Shown: positions 1-7,593, counted from the stretch's first letter. The stretch is 11,418 nt of DNA from Lachnospiraceae bacterium (GCA_900751785.1 CAADSM010000098.1:1-11418), one strand, 5' to 3'. Notes: generated by a model not told the origin, from the letters alone. Program-made: numbers and translations.

Positions 1-82
1 CGGGCAGCTCACGGCAAAGCCGTTCGCTGTCCGTTGCCCGGCAAATGCCCGCTCATGCAAGCATGGCGTCCGCCTGCCGGGC
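1..82. repeat. GC-rich REP-like cluster of nested inverted repeats
   Basis: No gene is seen here. Several perfect inverted pairs overlap. cgggca (1-6) pairs with tgcccg (35-40) around an inner hairpin acggc-aaa-gccgt (11-23). gcccggca (36-43) pairs with tgccgggc (75-82) around a second inner pair catgc/gcatg (54-58/61-65). The two outer pairings share 36-40, so they exclude each other. This is typical of a REP-like or degenerate mobile repeat, or a structured end of something that starts left of the window. Only the structure is seen; its identity and copy number are unknown. Confidence 0.4.
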
Positions 83-91
83 GTATCACAC

Positions 92-120
92 AAAAAAACA
101 GAGCCCTTATCGAGCTCTGT
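92..120 (-). terminator. Rho-independent terminator of the two-component operon
   Basis: Read on the minus strand, arms at 112-120 and 98-106 form a 9-bp stem (acagagctc / gggctctgt, one G-U pair) with a 5-nt loop gataa. A run of T follows directly (complement of 92-98). It lies eight bases past the stop codon of the histidine kinase gene, so it ends the regulator-kinase transcript. Confidence 0.9.
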
Positions 121-128
121 CATCGCTT

Positions 129-1433
129 TCATCTTTCCTTTTCTCCTTCCGCTGTCCGGACTTCCTCCGGAAGCGGGATCATGATCTTCAGATAGAAGCA
201 TCCGTCTTTCACCTCGGCCGTCAGATAACCACCGTACTTCTCAACGGTGTGCCGCATGCTTTTCACACCGAAACCGTGAAATCCTTTCTCATGCTTCGTG
301 GTAAGCGGATCCCCGTTCTCAAACCTGACCTCCCCGGGAACCGGGTTGACGATCTCTATCATGAGCAGGCCAGATTTCCCGTAAATCATGATGTCGATCT
401 CCCTGGCCGTCTCACCCTCTAACTTCTGCACCGCTTCAATGGCATTGTCCACCGCATTTCCGAATAACGTGTACAGATCCACCGGATTCATAAACGAGAG
501 CAGTGAGCCGTCCGCCACACAGTTGATGTGGATCTCCCTGTCCTCGCACCGGAGGCTTTTTTCAGACAAGATCACGTCCAGGATCTCATTGCCGGTGTGG
601 ACGATCGCACTGTAGATCCCCACAGAATCCTCTATCTCGCTGATCTGCTTCTCCTTCTCCTCTTCGGAGCTGAGCGTCCTGAGCGCACGGACCTGGTGCT
701 TCAGATCGTGGCATTTCCGATTGATCAGGTCTATCGTTTCCTTTGATATCTGATACTGGCTTTTCTGCTGATGCCACAGCAGCTGGATCATCTCAAGCTC
801 CTTTCGCATGCTGCTCTTTTTGAAAAGAGTGTTCTGCAGATAGAGCAGTGTGATGCAGTAAAACTGAAGCATCAGGTTCACTGTCAGGTTCGTTTCCTCG
901 TCATGGACAAAGACGCATAAGGTTCCGAACATGATGCACAATACCCAGGCGGATCCCATCTGCTTGGGACCGATCCTGTACTGCCTGTCATCAGGCATCC
1001 ATCTGGCCGTCGTAAGCGCGACCAGCCCATAGACTGCGCAGATAAAAAGGACCCCCGAGAGAAACAGGACACCGTTTCTCTCGACATCATCCGTCAGATA
1101 AAACAGGAACTCGCTGCCCTCCAGCACAAACATGCAGGTCATGATCTCCCACACAGCGCAGTACCATACTGCGAACCCTGTCATCTCCGCGCAGACAAAT
1201 GTCATCAGCACGGCACAGATATAACCCACGGCGAAAAGAGCTATCTCACTCCACTCTGCCCCGGCGCCTCTCCAGGCAAGCCTGTAGCAGAGGCCCGACA
1301 TCAGCACTGCCGTTCCAACGCCCAGCAGGATCAGGCGGATCAGAAAATTCTCCCTGTGCCTCAGCGGCAGAAGATAGATCACACAGGCTCCCGACAGGCT
1401 GACTCCGTAAAGAATGCTTTCTTTTACTCCCAC
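129..1433 (-). CDS. GHKL-type sensor histidine kinase (AgrC/VirS-like)
   Basis: This is a membrane sensor kinase of 434 residues that would phosphorylate the response regulator encoded just upstream. Residues about 5-205 are strongly hydrophobic and hold six or seven membrane segments with almost no extracellular domain, as in AgrC/VirS-like sensors. A linker helix follows, then an H-box CHDLKHQ with the likely phospho-accepting His242. The ATPase domain shows an N-box FGNAVDNAIEA (N326, D329, N330) and a G-box GFHGFGVKSM, which fits the GHKL HATPase_c_5 type. The start is GTG at 1433, with GGAG about 9 nt upstream; no better ATG lies nearby. It begins 34 nt after the regulator stop, so the two are co-transcribed, and a strong terminator follows. 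The signal is unknown: no agrB/agrD-like peptide genes lie in the window. Confidence 0.93.
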   Translation of the reverse strand: MGVKESILYGVSLSGACVIYLLPLRHRENFLIRLILLGVGTAVLMSGLCYRLAWRGAGAEWSEIALFAVGYICAVLMTFVCAEMTGFAVWYCAVWEIMTCMFVLEGSEFLFYLTDDVERNGVLFLSGVLFICAVYGLVALTTARWMPDDRQYRIGPKQMGSAWVLCIMFGTLCVFVHDEETNLTVNLMLQFYCITLLYLQNTLFKKSSMRKELEMIQLLWHQQKSQYQISKETIDLINRKCHDLKHQVRALRTLSSEEEKEKQISEIEDSVGIYSAIVHTGNEILDVILSEKSLRCEDREIHINCVADGSLLSFMNPVDLYTLFGNAVDNAIEAVQKLEGETAREIDIMIYGKSGLLMIEIVNPVPGEVRFENGDPLTTKHEKGFHGFGVKSMRHTVEKYGGYLTAEVKDGCFYLKIMIPLPEEVRTAEGEKER

Positions 1434-1467
1434 TATCTCTCACTCCATCCCTGACTTCTCTCGCATC

Positions 1468-2169
1468 TCAGCTGCCCAGATAATCTGTCACTGCTGCAAG
1501 AAATGCATTGCGGTTTCTCCTGCTGATCTCCAGCTCAGTACCGGCTACTACTACGAAATTCTTTTTGATCTCTGAGACAAACTTCAGATTGACCAGATAA
1601 CACTGGTTGCATTTGACAAAATTCCAGTCCGCCAGCTGTTCCTGGACATCTTTGAGCGTCCCGCGTACCGAATACACACCCTCCGGCGTATGATAATGGA
1701 GCATTCTGTTCTGGATATCTATATAGTATATCTCCCGGCTGTCGATCCACTTAGGACCGTCCGGCAGATAGAGACAGACCCTCCTGCCCTCCCTGTTCTT
1801 CACACGGCCGATCGCCCGCGTAAACCTCATGGAAAACGTACTGTAGTTCACTGGCTTTATAATAAAATCAAGGGCGTTGACCTCATAGCCTTTTATCGCA
1901 TACTGTGCCATGTTTGTGATGAACACGATCACCACATCCTGGTCTGTCTCCCGGATCTTTTCCGCCGCCTTCATTCCGTCCAGATGCGGCATCTCTATAT
2001 CCAGGAGGAGGATATCATAGTCGGGCTTATAATTATCCACCAGCTCGCTCCCGTCCGAAAATTCCTGGACACGGATCTGTTTCTGCTGTTCCTCTGCATA
2101 CTGGCTGATCATATCCCGTAAAACCTCGCGGCATTCCGCCTCGTCCTCGACAATCGCTACACGCAGCAT
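1468..2169 (-). CDS. LytTR-family response regulator (AgrA/VirR-like)
   Basis: This is a 233-residue two-domain regulator. Residues 1-120 are a receiver domain: an acidic pair in the VEDE start, the phospho-acceptor Asp57 in LLLDIEMP, a conserved Thr in VFITN and Lys105 in FIIKPV. Residues about 135-233 match a LytTR DNA-binding domain (the YYIDIQNRMLHYHT and FVKCNQCYLVNLKFV segments, and the ISRRNRNAF end). It is expected to bind imperfect direct repeats upstream of target promoters. The ATG at 2169 has a GGAG site about 7 nt upstream. It is first in the operon with the histidine kinase and has its own promoter. Its targets cannot be read from the window; no clear LytTR repeat was found near the GH3 promoter. 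Confidence 0.95.
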   Translation of the reverse strand: MLRVAIVEDEAECREVLRDMISQYAEEQQKQIRVQEFSDGSELVDNYKPDYDILLLDIEMPHLDGMKAAEKIRETDQDVVIVFITNMAQYAIKGYEVNALDFIIKPVNYSTFSMRFTRAIGRVKNREGRRVCLYLPDGPKWIDSREIYYIDIQNRMLHYHTPEGVYSVRGTLKDVQEQLADWNFVKCNQCYLVNLKFVSEIKKNFVVVAGTELEISRRNRNAFLAAVTDYLGS

Positions 2170-2219
2170 ACCCTTTCTCCTCTTCCCTCTGTTTCTAAAA
2201 TCTTTGTACGGTATTGTTA

Positions 2220-2249
2220 ATTTTATTGCAAAACTCTGCGTAAAGTCAA
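2220..2249 (-). promoter_or_regulatory. Sigma-A-like promoter of the response regulator/kinase operon
   Basis: On the minus strand, TTGACT (2244-2249) and TAAAAT (2220-2225) are separated by 18 nt. They lie about 50 nt upstream of the regulator start, in an AT-rich gap. The gap 2170-2299 holds no other feature that I can support. I see no convincing terminator between the small ORF ending at 2300 and this promoter. Confidence 0.65.
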
Positions 2250-2299
2250 TAGCTTACGGGTAGATTATCTGCCGCTTTTTCTTGTCCATTCCATGTTTT

Positions 2300-2494
2300 T
2301 TATGATTCCGTCTGCTGATCTGCCTCCTGTCCGCCGTTCCGGATCTTATTGCGGATCGCTTCCATATCCTGATCCAGTTTATAGCAGGTATCTGCAGCCC
2401 CCTGGAGACCTCCTGCGCTCTCTGTCATCCTCTCCTCCTCCCAGCCGGAAGACAGTTCATTTAAATACATTTCCCGCAGTTCTTTCTTTATCAT
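2300..2494 (-). CDS. Small acidic hypothetical protein (64 aa)
   Basis: I do not recognise this family. The 64-residue product is charged, lacks any hydrophobic segment and looks mostly helical, with a KLDQDMEAIRNKIRN stretch near the end. The ATG at 2494 has a very good GGAGG site 6 nt upstream, the best reason to think it is translated. The same frame stays open upstream to the sulfatase stop at 2561 but offers no start codon before 2494. It follows the MATE remnant by 35 nt and was probably the downstream neighbour of the intact MATE gene. It could also be a fragment of a longer protein. Moderate confidence only. Confidence 0.45.
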   Translation of the reverse strand: MIKKELREMYLNELSSGWEEERMTESAGGLQGAADTCYKLDQDMEAIRNKIRNGGQEADQQTES

Positions 2495-2529
2495 CGACAG
2501 CCTCCGTTCATAGGATTTGACTTTTTCCG

Positions 2530-2822
2530 TTACGCCTTCTGAATGTTCCGCAGCGTTTTCTTAAACTGCACGGCAAAGAGGATTGCCGTAAATGTCACCG
2601 CAAGCAGGTCCGCGATCGGTTCTGCAACATAGACTGCCATCGCCTGATTCGATGTTATGATCTGCGGCATGATATAGATCAGCGGAATTAACAGGATAAA
2701 TTTCCGCATCACGGCCACAACGATCGACTCCACTGCTTTTCCAAGTGCGTTGAAGGTCATCTGGCATGCGATCTGTATTCCTAAGAGGAACATCGATGCC
2801 ATATAGATCCTCGCCGTACTCA
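2530..2822 (-). pseudogene. MATE-family efflux transporter, 3' remnant (about 95 C-terminal residues)
   Basis: The translated segment (CQMTFNALGKA, LLIPLIYIMPQI, then AEPIADLLAV and a basic end FKKTLRNIQKA) reads like the last two membrane helices of a MATE (multidrug and toxin extrusion) sodium- or proton-coupled exporter of the MepA type. Family members have about 450 residues and twelve helices, so about three quarters are missing. The homology begins abruptly at about 2822, where the sequence runs into the sulfatase gene in another frame. The open frame reaches 2829 only by using codons from the sulfatase side, with no ribosome binding site, so translation is unlikely. I see it as the distal half of a deletion fusion, or of an assembly chimera. 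Confidence 0.75.
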
Positions 2823-4009
2823 TGCTCACAGTGCAGCGCCTCCCTGACAGACGCCGACGGATCCGACACTGCCGGGAGCAGGCTTGCGCCGTCTACAGTC
2901 TCCGGGATCTCCGCCCCGGCGAACTCAAGAAGTGTGGGCATGATATCCCGCAGTTCTGCGAGCGAATGGCTGATCTCCCCCTGCCTGATTCCCGGGAGAA
3001 GGGTCTCATTTCCCGATATGATCAGCGGGATCCTGCTGCTACCCTCATAAGGTCTGGATTTCCTGAAATAATGATGGTCACACAATTCCTCCCCGTGGTC
3101 AGACGTGAAAAGGATCAGTGTGTTATCATATTCCTCTGCTTCCACAAGCGCCTGGATCAGCCTTCCGATCTGATGGTCCAGATGCGTGATGCAGGCATAA
3201 TATCCGATCTGCGCCTGGCGGATCAGTTCTTCGTCCGCAGGACCGCACTTGGAGTCAAATACTCTTCCCTGCTTTTGCAGAAGCTGCGTATCTTCCCAGT
3301 CCCCTAACGCCGGCTTCCTTAAATCCTTGTCCTTATACAGATCAAAGTAATAAGCCGGGGCGTCAAACGGCGGATGCGGTCTCAAATAGGATACGGTCAG
3401 GAAGAACGGTCTGTCAGGATCTCTTCTCCTCAGGAAATCGATACTCCGTTCTGTCACCCAGTTTGTGGGATGATATTTTTCCTCATATATCCACGGCCGG
3501 GCGATCCAGCTGTTGCACTCCAGCCCTGTATCCGTAACATCTGCATCGATCCCCTTTTCCTGTTTCAGCCAGTGGAAGTAATCGTCAGCCTGCTTCTGCG
3601 ACTCTTTCCATGGAGTACTCACATATCTGGCAGCATGAAAGTAGCCGTCGCAGAGCTCTACATCCTCATATCCCAGGTAATTTCGCAGAGGATGCACATG
3701 CATCTTTCCCACGCAGTGGGTCTGGTATCCGCTTTTCGTAAGTTCGCCCGCCAGAGTATGCTCATACTTCCAGGGGATTCCGTCCTGATACCCTACTCTT
3801 CCATGGTGATCCTGCGCCATCCCTGTATGGAGCGACGCCCGCGCCGCAATGCAGCTCGGGCAGGCGCTGTATGCGTGGTCGAAGAAAACGCCTCTGCTCG
3901 CCAATGTATCCAGATACGGTGTTTTCACATCCGGATGTCCTGCATAGCCAAGGCAGTCTCCCCTCAGCTGATCTGTCATCAGCAGAAGAATATTTGGTCT
4001 GTTTTTCAT
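2561..4009 (-). CDS. Sulfatase (alkaline phosphatase superfamily), C-terminally truncated and fused out of frame to MATE DNA
   Basis: The start is ATG 4009 with an AGGTG site upstream; the open frame extends to 4210 but that part overlaps the CGGC gene and is not sulfatase-like. The N-terminus has the first metal site (MTDQ, D13). The formylglycine motif is C53-I-A-A-R57, a CxAxR variant of CxPxR. Other active-site segments are GKMH (K102, H104), PHPP (H212), TSDHGE (D304, H305) and K318. It should hydrolyse sulfate esters after Cys53 is oxidised by an anaerobic maturase, which is not in the window. There is no signal peptide, so a cytoplasmic place is likely. Sulfatase similarity stops at about residue 398. 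The last roughly 85 of 482 residues are an out-of-frame reading of the MATE gene, so the normal C-terminal subdomain is lost and activity is doubtful. A phosphonate or phosphate ester hydrolase of the same fold cannot be excluded. Confidence 0.8.
   Translation of the reverse strand: MKNRPNILLLMTDQLRGDCLGYAGHPDVKTPYLDTLASRGVFFDHAYSACPSCIAARASLHTGMAQDHHGRVGYQDGIPWKYEHTLAGELTKSGYQTHCVGKMHVHPLRNYLGYEDVELCDGYFHAARYVSTPWKESQKQADDYFHWLKQEKGIDADVTDTGLECNSWIARPWIYEEKYHPTNWVTERSIDFLRRRDPDRPFFLTVSYLRPHPPFDAPAYYFDLYKDKDLRKPALGDWEDTQLLQKQGRVFDSKCGPADEELIRQAQIGYYACITHLDHQIGRLIQALVEAEEYDNTLILFTSDHGEELCDHHYFRKSRPYEGSSRIPLIISGNETLLPGIRQGEISHSLAELRDIMPTLLEFAGAEIPETVDGASLLPAVSDPSASVREALHCEHEYGEDLYGIDVPLRNTDRMPDDLQRTWKSSGVDRCGRDAEIYPVNSADLYHAADHNIESGDGSLCCRTDRGPACGDIYGNPLCRAV
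2808..2826. other. Breakpoint joining sulfatase and MATE sequences
   Basis: On the minus strand, sulfatase codons run to about HCEHEYG. From there the reading that makes sense is the MATE frame (ARIYMASMFLLG), in a different phase. The stretch gagtacggcgaggat fits both parents (HEYGED in a sulfatase, STARI in a MATE protein), so the exact join is uncertain and may sit in a short microhomology. Confidence 0.7.
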
Positions 4010-4047
4010 CTCGTTCACCTCTAATGCGTATAATCCAGAAACCGGAT

Positions 4048-4353
4048 TCAATCCCCCAGATCTTGAGCAATAATCTCTTTCATTTTCTTTGCGAATGGAC
4101 ACGGATAGCCGATCGGAGTTCCTTTCCGGATACAGCTTGCGAAAGCGATCGTATCTGCTCCGCGCCTTACAAGCTCTCTTGCCCGCAGAACCGCTTTTTT
4201 CGCCGGGCACCCTCCACAGTTGATAAATCCAACTATCTCAATCTCCTCTTCAATCCCTTCAAAGGCACCTGTCTTCTCCCGGACAGCTTTAAAATCCGTA
4301 GTTCCCGGACAATAATCCTCCGTCTGCATGCATCTGATAATTCCAATCTTCAA
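4048..4353 (-). CDS. CGGC domain-containing protein
   Basis: This is a small 101-residue cytoplasmic protein matching the CGGC family, named for a conserved cysteine motif seen here as INCGGCPAKKA (C46, C49). Further cysteines at C8, C15, C74 and C85 could join in metal or redox chemistry. The family is thought to bind metal, but its function is not established. The beginning MKIGIIRC and the segment DTIAFASCI resemble the usual ends of the fold, so it looks complete. The start is TTG at 4353, supported by AAAGGAG 10 nt upstream; the next Met would cut into the domain. It lies 61 nt after the GtrA-like gene and 38 nt before the sulfatase start, so it belongs to the same operon. Confidence 0.85.
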   Translation of the reverse strand: MKIGIIRCMQTEDYCPGTTDFKAVREKTGAFEGIEEEIEIVGFINCGGCPAKKAVLRARELVRRGADTIAFASCIRKGTPIGYPCPFAKKMKEIIAQDLGD

Positions 4354-4414
4354 CTTGTCCGAACTCCTTTCCTTCTGAAAATTCTCATCCGTTTACTCTC
4401 TGCCATTGAGGAAA

Positions 4415-5047
4415 TCACTTCTTTTTCGCTTCTCCCTCCGGGAAGATGATCTTGAACACGAAGAAGAAAATCACCATGGACACGCCTCCTGTGATAACTG
4501 TCACAAGGATGTTATAGACTGCCGGCGCCACATATGCCGCCGCGATCGGCATCCACAGGTTGTTGAACCCGTTGCAGATCAGGGAGATCGCAATCCATGC
4601 GATAAAATACCACATTGCCTGATACGCTGCATTCCCATGGCTCTTAAAGGTGATATTCCTCTGCAGCGGGAAATTGATGCACTGTGCCACAAAGGAGCCC
4701 ACCTCGTAGCTGATGAAGTAGCCCAGGCCGCCGCCGATCAGCACGGCTCCCGTCTGCGGATCAGTCAATACATTGTAGCCCAGCAGGCTCCATGTAAACT
4801 CCACACCAAAAATATCCATATGCACCTGCGGCCACATGAACTCCGTGCCTGCAAGCTCTTCGCCGAGGATGCCAGGCATAAAAGTAAAGAAGAGGTACTG
4901 GATGATCGTCACACCCATACTGAACACGAAGAAATAGAAGATCTGGTACAGCCATTTTGCCAGCTTCGGATGTTTCTTTTCAAAATTTGCCCATACTTTA
5001 GCCCAGCCGTTCTTTGCTCCTGTGTCTGCTTTTTTCATATCTGCCAT
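4415..5047 (-). CDS. GtrA-like four-helix membrane protein
   Basis: This 210-residue protein has a basic cytoplasmic N-terminus of about 35 residues and then four hydrophobic segments (about 36-60, 103-128, 145-165 and 175-202). The segment FVAQCINFPLQRNITFKSHG between helices 2 and 3 resembles the NRxxTF signature of the GtrA family, whose studied members help translocate lipid-linked sugars for surface polymer glycosylation. It is longer than the usual 120-150 residues because of the N-terminus and a loop after helix 1. An AGGAGG site 9 nt upstream supports ATG 5047. Only 16 nt separate it from the GH3 gene, so they are co-translated neighbours. Its role next to glycosidases is unknown; flipping or channelling a glycosylated lipid or small molecule is only a guess. 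Confidence 0.8.
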   Translation of the reverse strand: MADMKKADTGAKNGWAKVWANFEKKHPKLAKWLYQIFYFFVFSMGVTIIQYLFFTFMPGILGEELAGTEFMWPQVHMDIFGVEFTWSLLGYNVLTDPQTGAVLIGGGLGYFISYEVGSFVAQCINFPLQRNITFKSHGNAAYQAMWYFIAWIAISLICNGFNNLWMPIAAAYVAPAVYNILVTVITGGVSMVIFFFVFKIIFPEGEAKKK

Positions 5048-5063
5048 GTTCTTTCCCCTCCTG

Positions 5064-7529
5064 TCATTTTTTCTTTCCTGTGATCTGTTTTACATATTTC
5101 CGGTTCTGTCTCTGATTCCGGAAAAATCCTGCGATCGTATGCCCAAGCCCTCTGAACAGATGGCCGTTTACCATGGTAACGATCCCTTCTACCATCTCCA
5201 TGCTCACCATACCGCCTGTCATCTTTGCGATTGCACGGAAAGGCATGTTGTAGATGAACAGTATGTTCAGATCCGGCTTGCCCGCATCCTCGCTCTTCTT
5301 TTTCATCTTCGTCAGCTTCCTGTAGACAAACCGGGCGATGGAGCTCTTTGCATAGTACATTTGACAGATTGCGTCGTTAACCGTCAGGTCGCCGCTCCAT
5401 TTCCCCGAGGGAATCGGATATCCCAGCAATTCTTTAAACTCTCCGTCCCCCACCTGTCTGATCAGCCCCGAATAATAGGACGGCATCCGGTTCGTATAGT
5501 ATGGATAAGTCTCAGTGGTGCCTTCCACGTCTGTCTCTGCGGTAAGGCGGATATCCAGACAGCTGGCGCCGATCATAATGGTATAAGTTCCTCCTTCTAC
5601 TTCCCACCTGTTTGTCCGGACATTCCAATACCGGAATGTCTTATCGTCAAACGGGAGTTTCACCTTTCTGCTCTCGCCGGCACGCAGGAATACTTTCTGA
5701 AAGCCTTTCAGTTCTTTCTCCGGGCGGAAGACTTTCGCATCGTTTTTGCCGATATAGAGCTGTGCCACCTCTGCTCCGTATAGTCCGCCGGTATTTGTAA
5801 GGGTAAATTCCACCCCGTCTCCGCTGACTTCCAGATCGCTGTACTCGAATTTCGTATAAGAGAGCCCGAACCCAAACGGATAGAGCACCTTCACTTTCGC
5901 CGTATCATAGTAACGGTATCCTACATACAGAGCCTCCCTGTATTCGGAGTTTCTCTGCTCACTGGGGAAATATTTAAACGCCGGCGTATCCTCATAGCGC
6001 ACCGGATAAGTCTCATTCAGCCTGCCCGACGGGTTCACCTTTCCGGTGATGATGTCCAGCATCGCCCCCGCTCCTGCCTGCCCGTACAGATATCCGTGGA
6101 TCAGCCCCTTCAGACAGTGGTGCCAGGGCATCTCCACCGCAGCGCCGGCACTCAAGACTCCGACCACATTTTCATTGACCCGCGAGATCGCTTCCAGCAG
6201 GGAAATCTGGTTCTGCGGGATCCTCATATGTGTCCGGTCAATGCCCTCTGATTCGCTCAGCTCATCCAGGCCAAAGCAATAGATCACTACGTCCACCGAC
6301 TGTGCAAGGTCTACCGCTTCCTTCATCAGCACTTCGTCCGCTTCGCCGGATCTCAGATACCCTCTTGACGCGCCGGAGAGAACCAGATCATACTCTCCGA
6401 TCAGCTCAATCATTTTATCCAGTTTCGTCACATTGACCATCGAAGAACCGGCTCCCTGATATCTCGGTTCAAATGCAAAGTCGCCGATCAGCGCCACATG
6501 GGTTCCGGGTTTCAATGGAAGGATATTCTCCCGGTTCTTTAAGAGGACTGCGCTCTGTGAGGCAGCTTTCCTTGCCAGCGCGTGGTGCGCCTCTTTATCA
6601 AAATCATCCGGCTTTGTTCTATTACCACCTTCATCAGCAGACACTGCTCCCTCCCTGTCATCGGCGGTCAATGTTAATACCGCCTCCAGCATCCGGTCCA
6701 CACAGGCGTCAACCGCTGGCTCCGACAGTTTTCCTTCCTGTACTGCTTTTACAATCTGACGCGCGGAGTCCATCCCCGGCGTCGGCATCTCCAGATCAGA
6801 ACCGGCTGCCACACCTTTGATATGGTCGTTGGAGCCACCCCAGTCCGTGATCACGATCCCGTCGTATCCCCATTCGTCTCTGAGGATATCTTTCAAAAGA
6901 TGTGTGTTCTCATTAGAGTAGGTGCCGTTCACCTGGTTGTAGCTTGTCATCAGCGCTTTCGCACCGCCTTCTTTTATGGCGATCTCAAAACCGGTCAGAT
7001 AGATCTCTCTCAGCGTTCTCTCGTCAACCACCGCGTTCATCGCCATGCGCCGCAGTTCCTGGCTGTTCACTGCGAAATGCTTCGGACAGGCATATCTCCC
7101 CTGGCTCTGAATACCGCGGATATAGCCGGCAGCCATCTTTCCGGACAGATACGGATCTTCGGAAAAATACTCAAAGTTTCTCCCGCACAGCGGGCTTCTC
7201 TTGATATTGAGCCCCGGTCCCAGGACTACATGGACTCCCTGCACTGCCGCTTCCTCTCCCAGCGCTTTCCCGATCTCTTCTCCCAGATCCGGGTCCCAGC
7301 TGTTCGCCATGGTCGCCGCAGTGGGGAAACAAGTCGCAGGCAGAGAGGGGTTCAGGCCCAGATGGTCACCCGCCCCGGCCTGCCTGCGAATCCCGTGGGG
7401 CCCGTCCGAACAGTACATGGACGGAATCCCCAGGCGGTCAAAATTCCAAGTCTGCCACTCCCCTTTTCCGGAAAGGAGGGCAGCCTTTTCTTCCAGCGTC
7501 ATCTTCTCGATCAATTCTTTATTTTTCAT
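5064..7529 (-). CDS. Cytoplasmic GH3 beta-glucosidase with an extra C-terminal helical tail
   Basis: This is a retaining family 3 glycoside hydrolase that removes terminal beta-linked glucose or a related sugar. The domain order is the usual one: a TIM barrel (about 1-285), an alpha/beta sandwich (about 310-510), then a fibronectin-III-like domain (about 560-655). Visible motifs are SDGPHG (41-46), GRNFEYFSEDP (from 116), KHF (150-152), nucleophile Asp229 in VITDWGG and likely acid/base Glu428 in ESEGIDR. No signal peptide is present. Residues about 660-821 form an additional, mainly helical and basic tail (NMPFRAIAKMTGGMV, MVEGIVTMVNG, ending GKKK), also met in other clostridial GH3 enzymes. 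I chose ATG 7529 (821 aa), preceded by AGGTG at 9 nt, over an in-frame GTG at 7541 that overlaps that site. It lies 107 nt after the permuted GH3 and 16 nt before the GtrA-like gene. Exact substrate unknown. Confidence 0.95.
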   Translation of the reverse strand: MKNKELIEKMTLEEKAALLSGKGEWQTWNFDRLGIPSMYCSDGPHGIRRQAGAGDHLGLNPSLPATCFPTAATMANSWDPDLGEEIGKALGEEAAVQGVHVVLGPGLNIKRSPLCGRNFEYFSEDPYLSGKMAAGYIRGIQSQGRYACPKHFAVNSQELRRMAMNAVVDERTLREIYLTGFEIAIKEGGAKALMTSYNQVNGTYSNENTHLLKDILRDEWGYDGIVITDWGGSNDHIKGVAAGSDLEMPTPGMDSARQIVKAVQEGKLSEPAVDACVDRMLEAVLTLTADDREGAVSADEGGNRTKPDDFDKEAHHALARKAASQSAVLLKNRENILPLKPGTHVALIGDFAFEPRYQGAGSSMVNVTKLDKMIELIGEYDLVLSGASRGYLRSGEADEVLMKEAVDLAQSVDVVIYCFGLDELSESEGIDRTHMRIPQNQISLLEAISRVNENVVGVLSAGAAVEMPWHHCLKGLIHGYLYGQAGAGAMLDIITGKVNPSGRLNETYPVRYEDTPAFKYFPSEQRNSEYREALYVGYRYYDTAKVKVLYPFGFGLSYTKFEYSDLEVSGDGVEFTLTNTGGLYGAEVAQLYIGKNDAKVFRPEKELKGFQKVFLRAGESRKVKLPFDDKTFRYWNVRTNRWEVEGGTYTIMIGASCLDIRLTAETDVEGTTETYPYYTNRMPSYYSGLIRQVGDGEFKELLGYPIPSGKWSGDLTVNDAICQMYYAKSSIARFVYRKLTKMKKKSEDAGKPDLNILFIYNMPFRAIAKMTGGMVSMEMVEGIVTMVNGHLFRGLGHTIAGFFRNQRQNRKYVKQITGKKK

Positions 7530-7554
7530 ATTCTGCTTCACCTATCTGATAAAT

Positions 7555-7586
7555 CAGGCTCCCAGTTCTGTTATGCTGGAAGCCTG
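7555..7586 (-). other. Intercistronic hairpin 1, between the two GH3 genes
   Basis: Arms caggctcccag (7555-7565) and ctggaagcctg (7576-7586) pair over 11 positions with one mismatch and a 10-nt loop. In the minus-strand transcript no U-run follows. It sits about 25 nt upstream of the second GH3 start codon, so it could act on mRNA stability or translation rather than termination. Confidence 0.55.
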
Positions 7587-7593
7587 CTGCCAT

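Noticed and set aside
2254..2282. Plus-strand hairpin followed by five T
   Set aside because: The stem is only 6 bp with a 3-nt loop, it has a gap before the T-run, and no plus-strand gene precedes it. It overlaps nothing that it could terminate.
4010..4210. Upstream extension of the sulfatase frame
   Set aside because: It overlaps the CGGC gene, reads as non-sulfatase sequence, and ATG 4009 has a good ribosome binding site directly before the conserved NILLLMTDQ start.
7530..7541. GTG start of the cytoplasmic GH3
   Set aside because: The GTG is part of the AGGTG ribosome binding site that serves ATG 7529.
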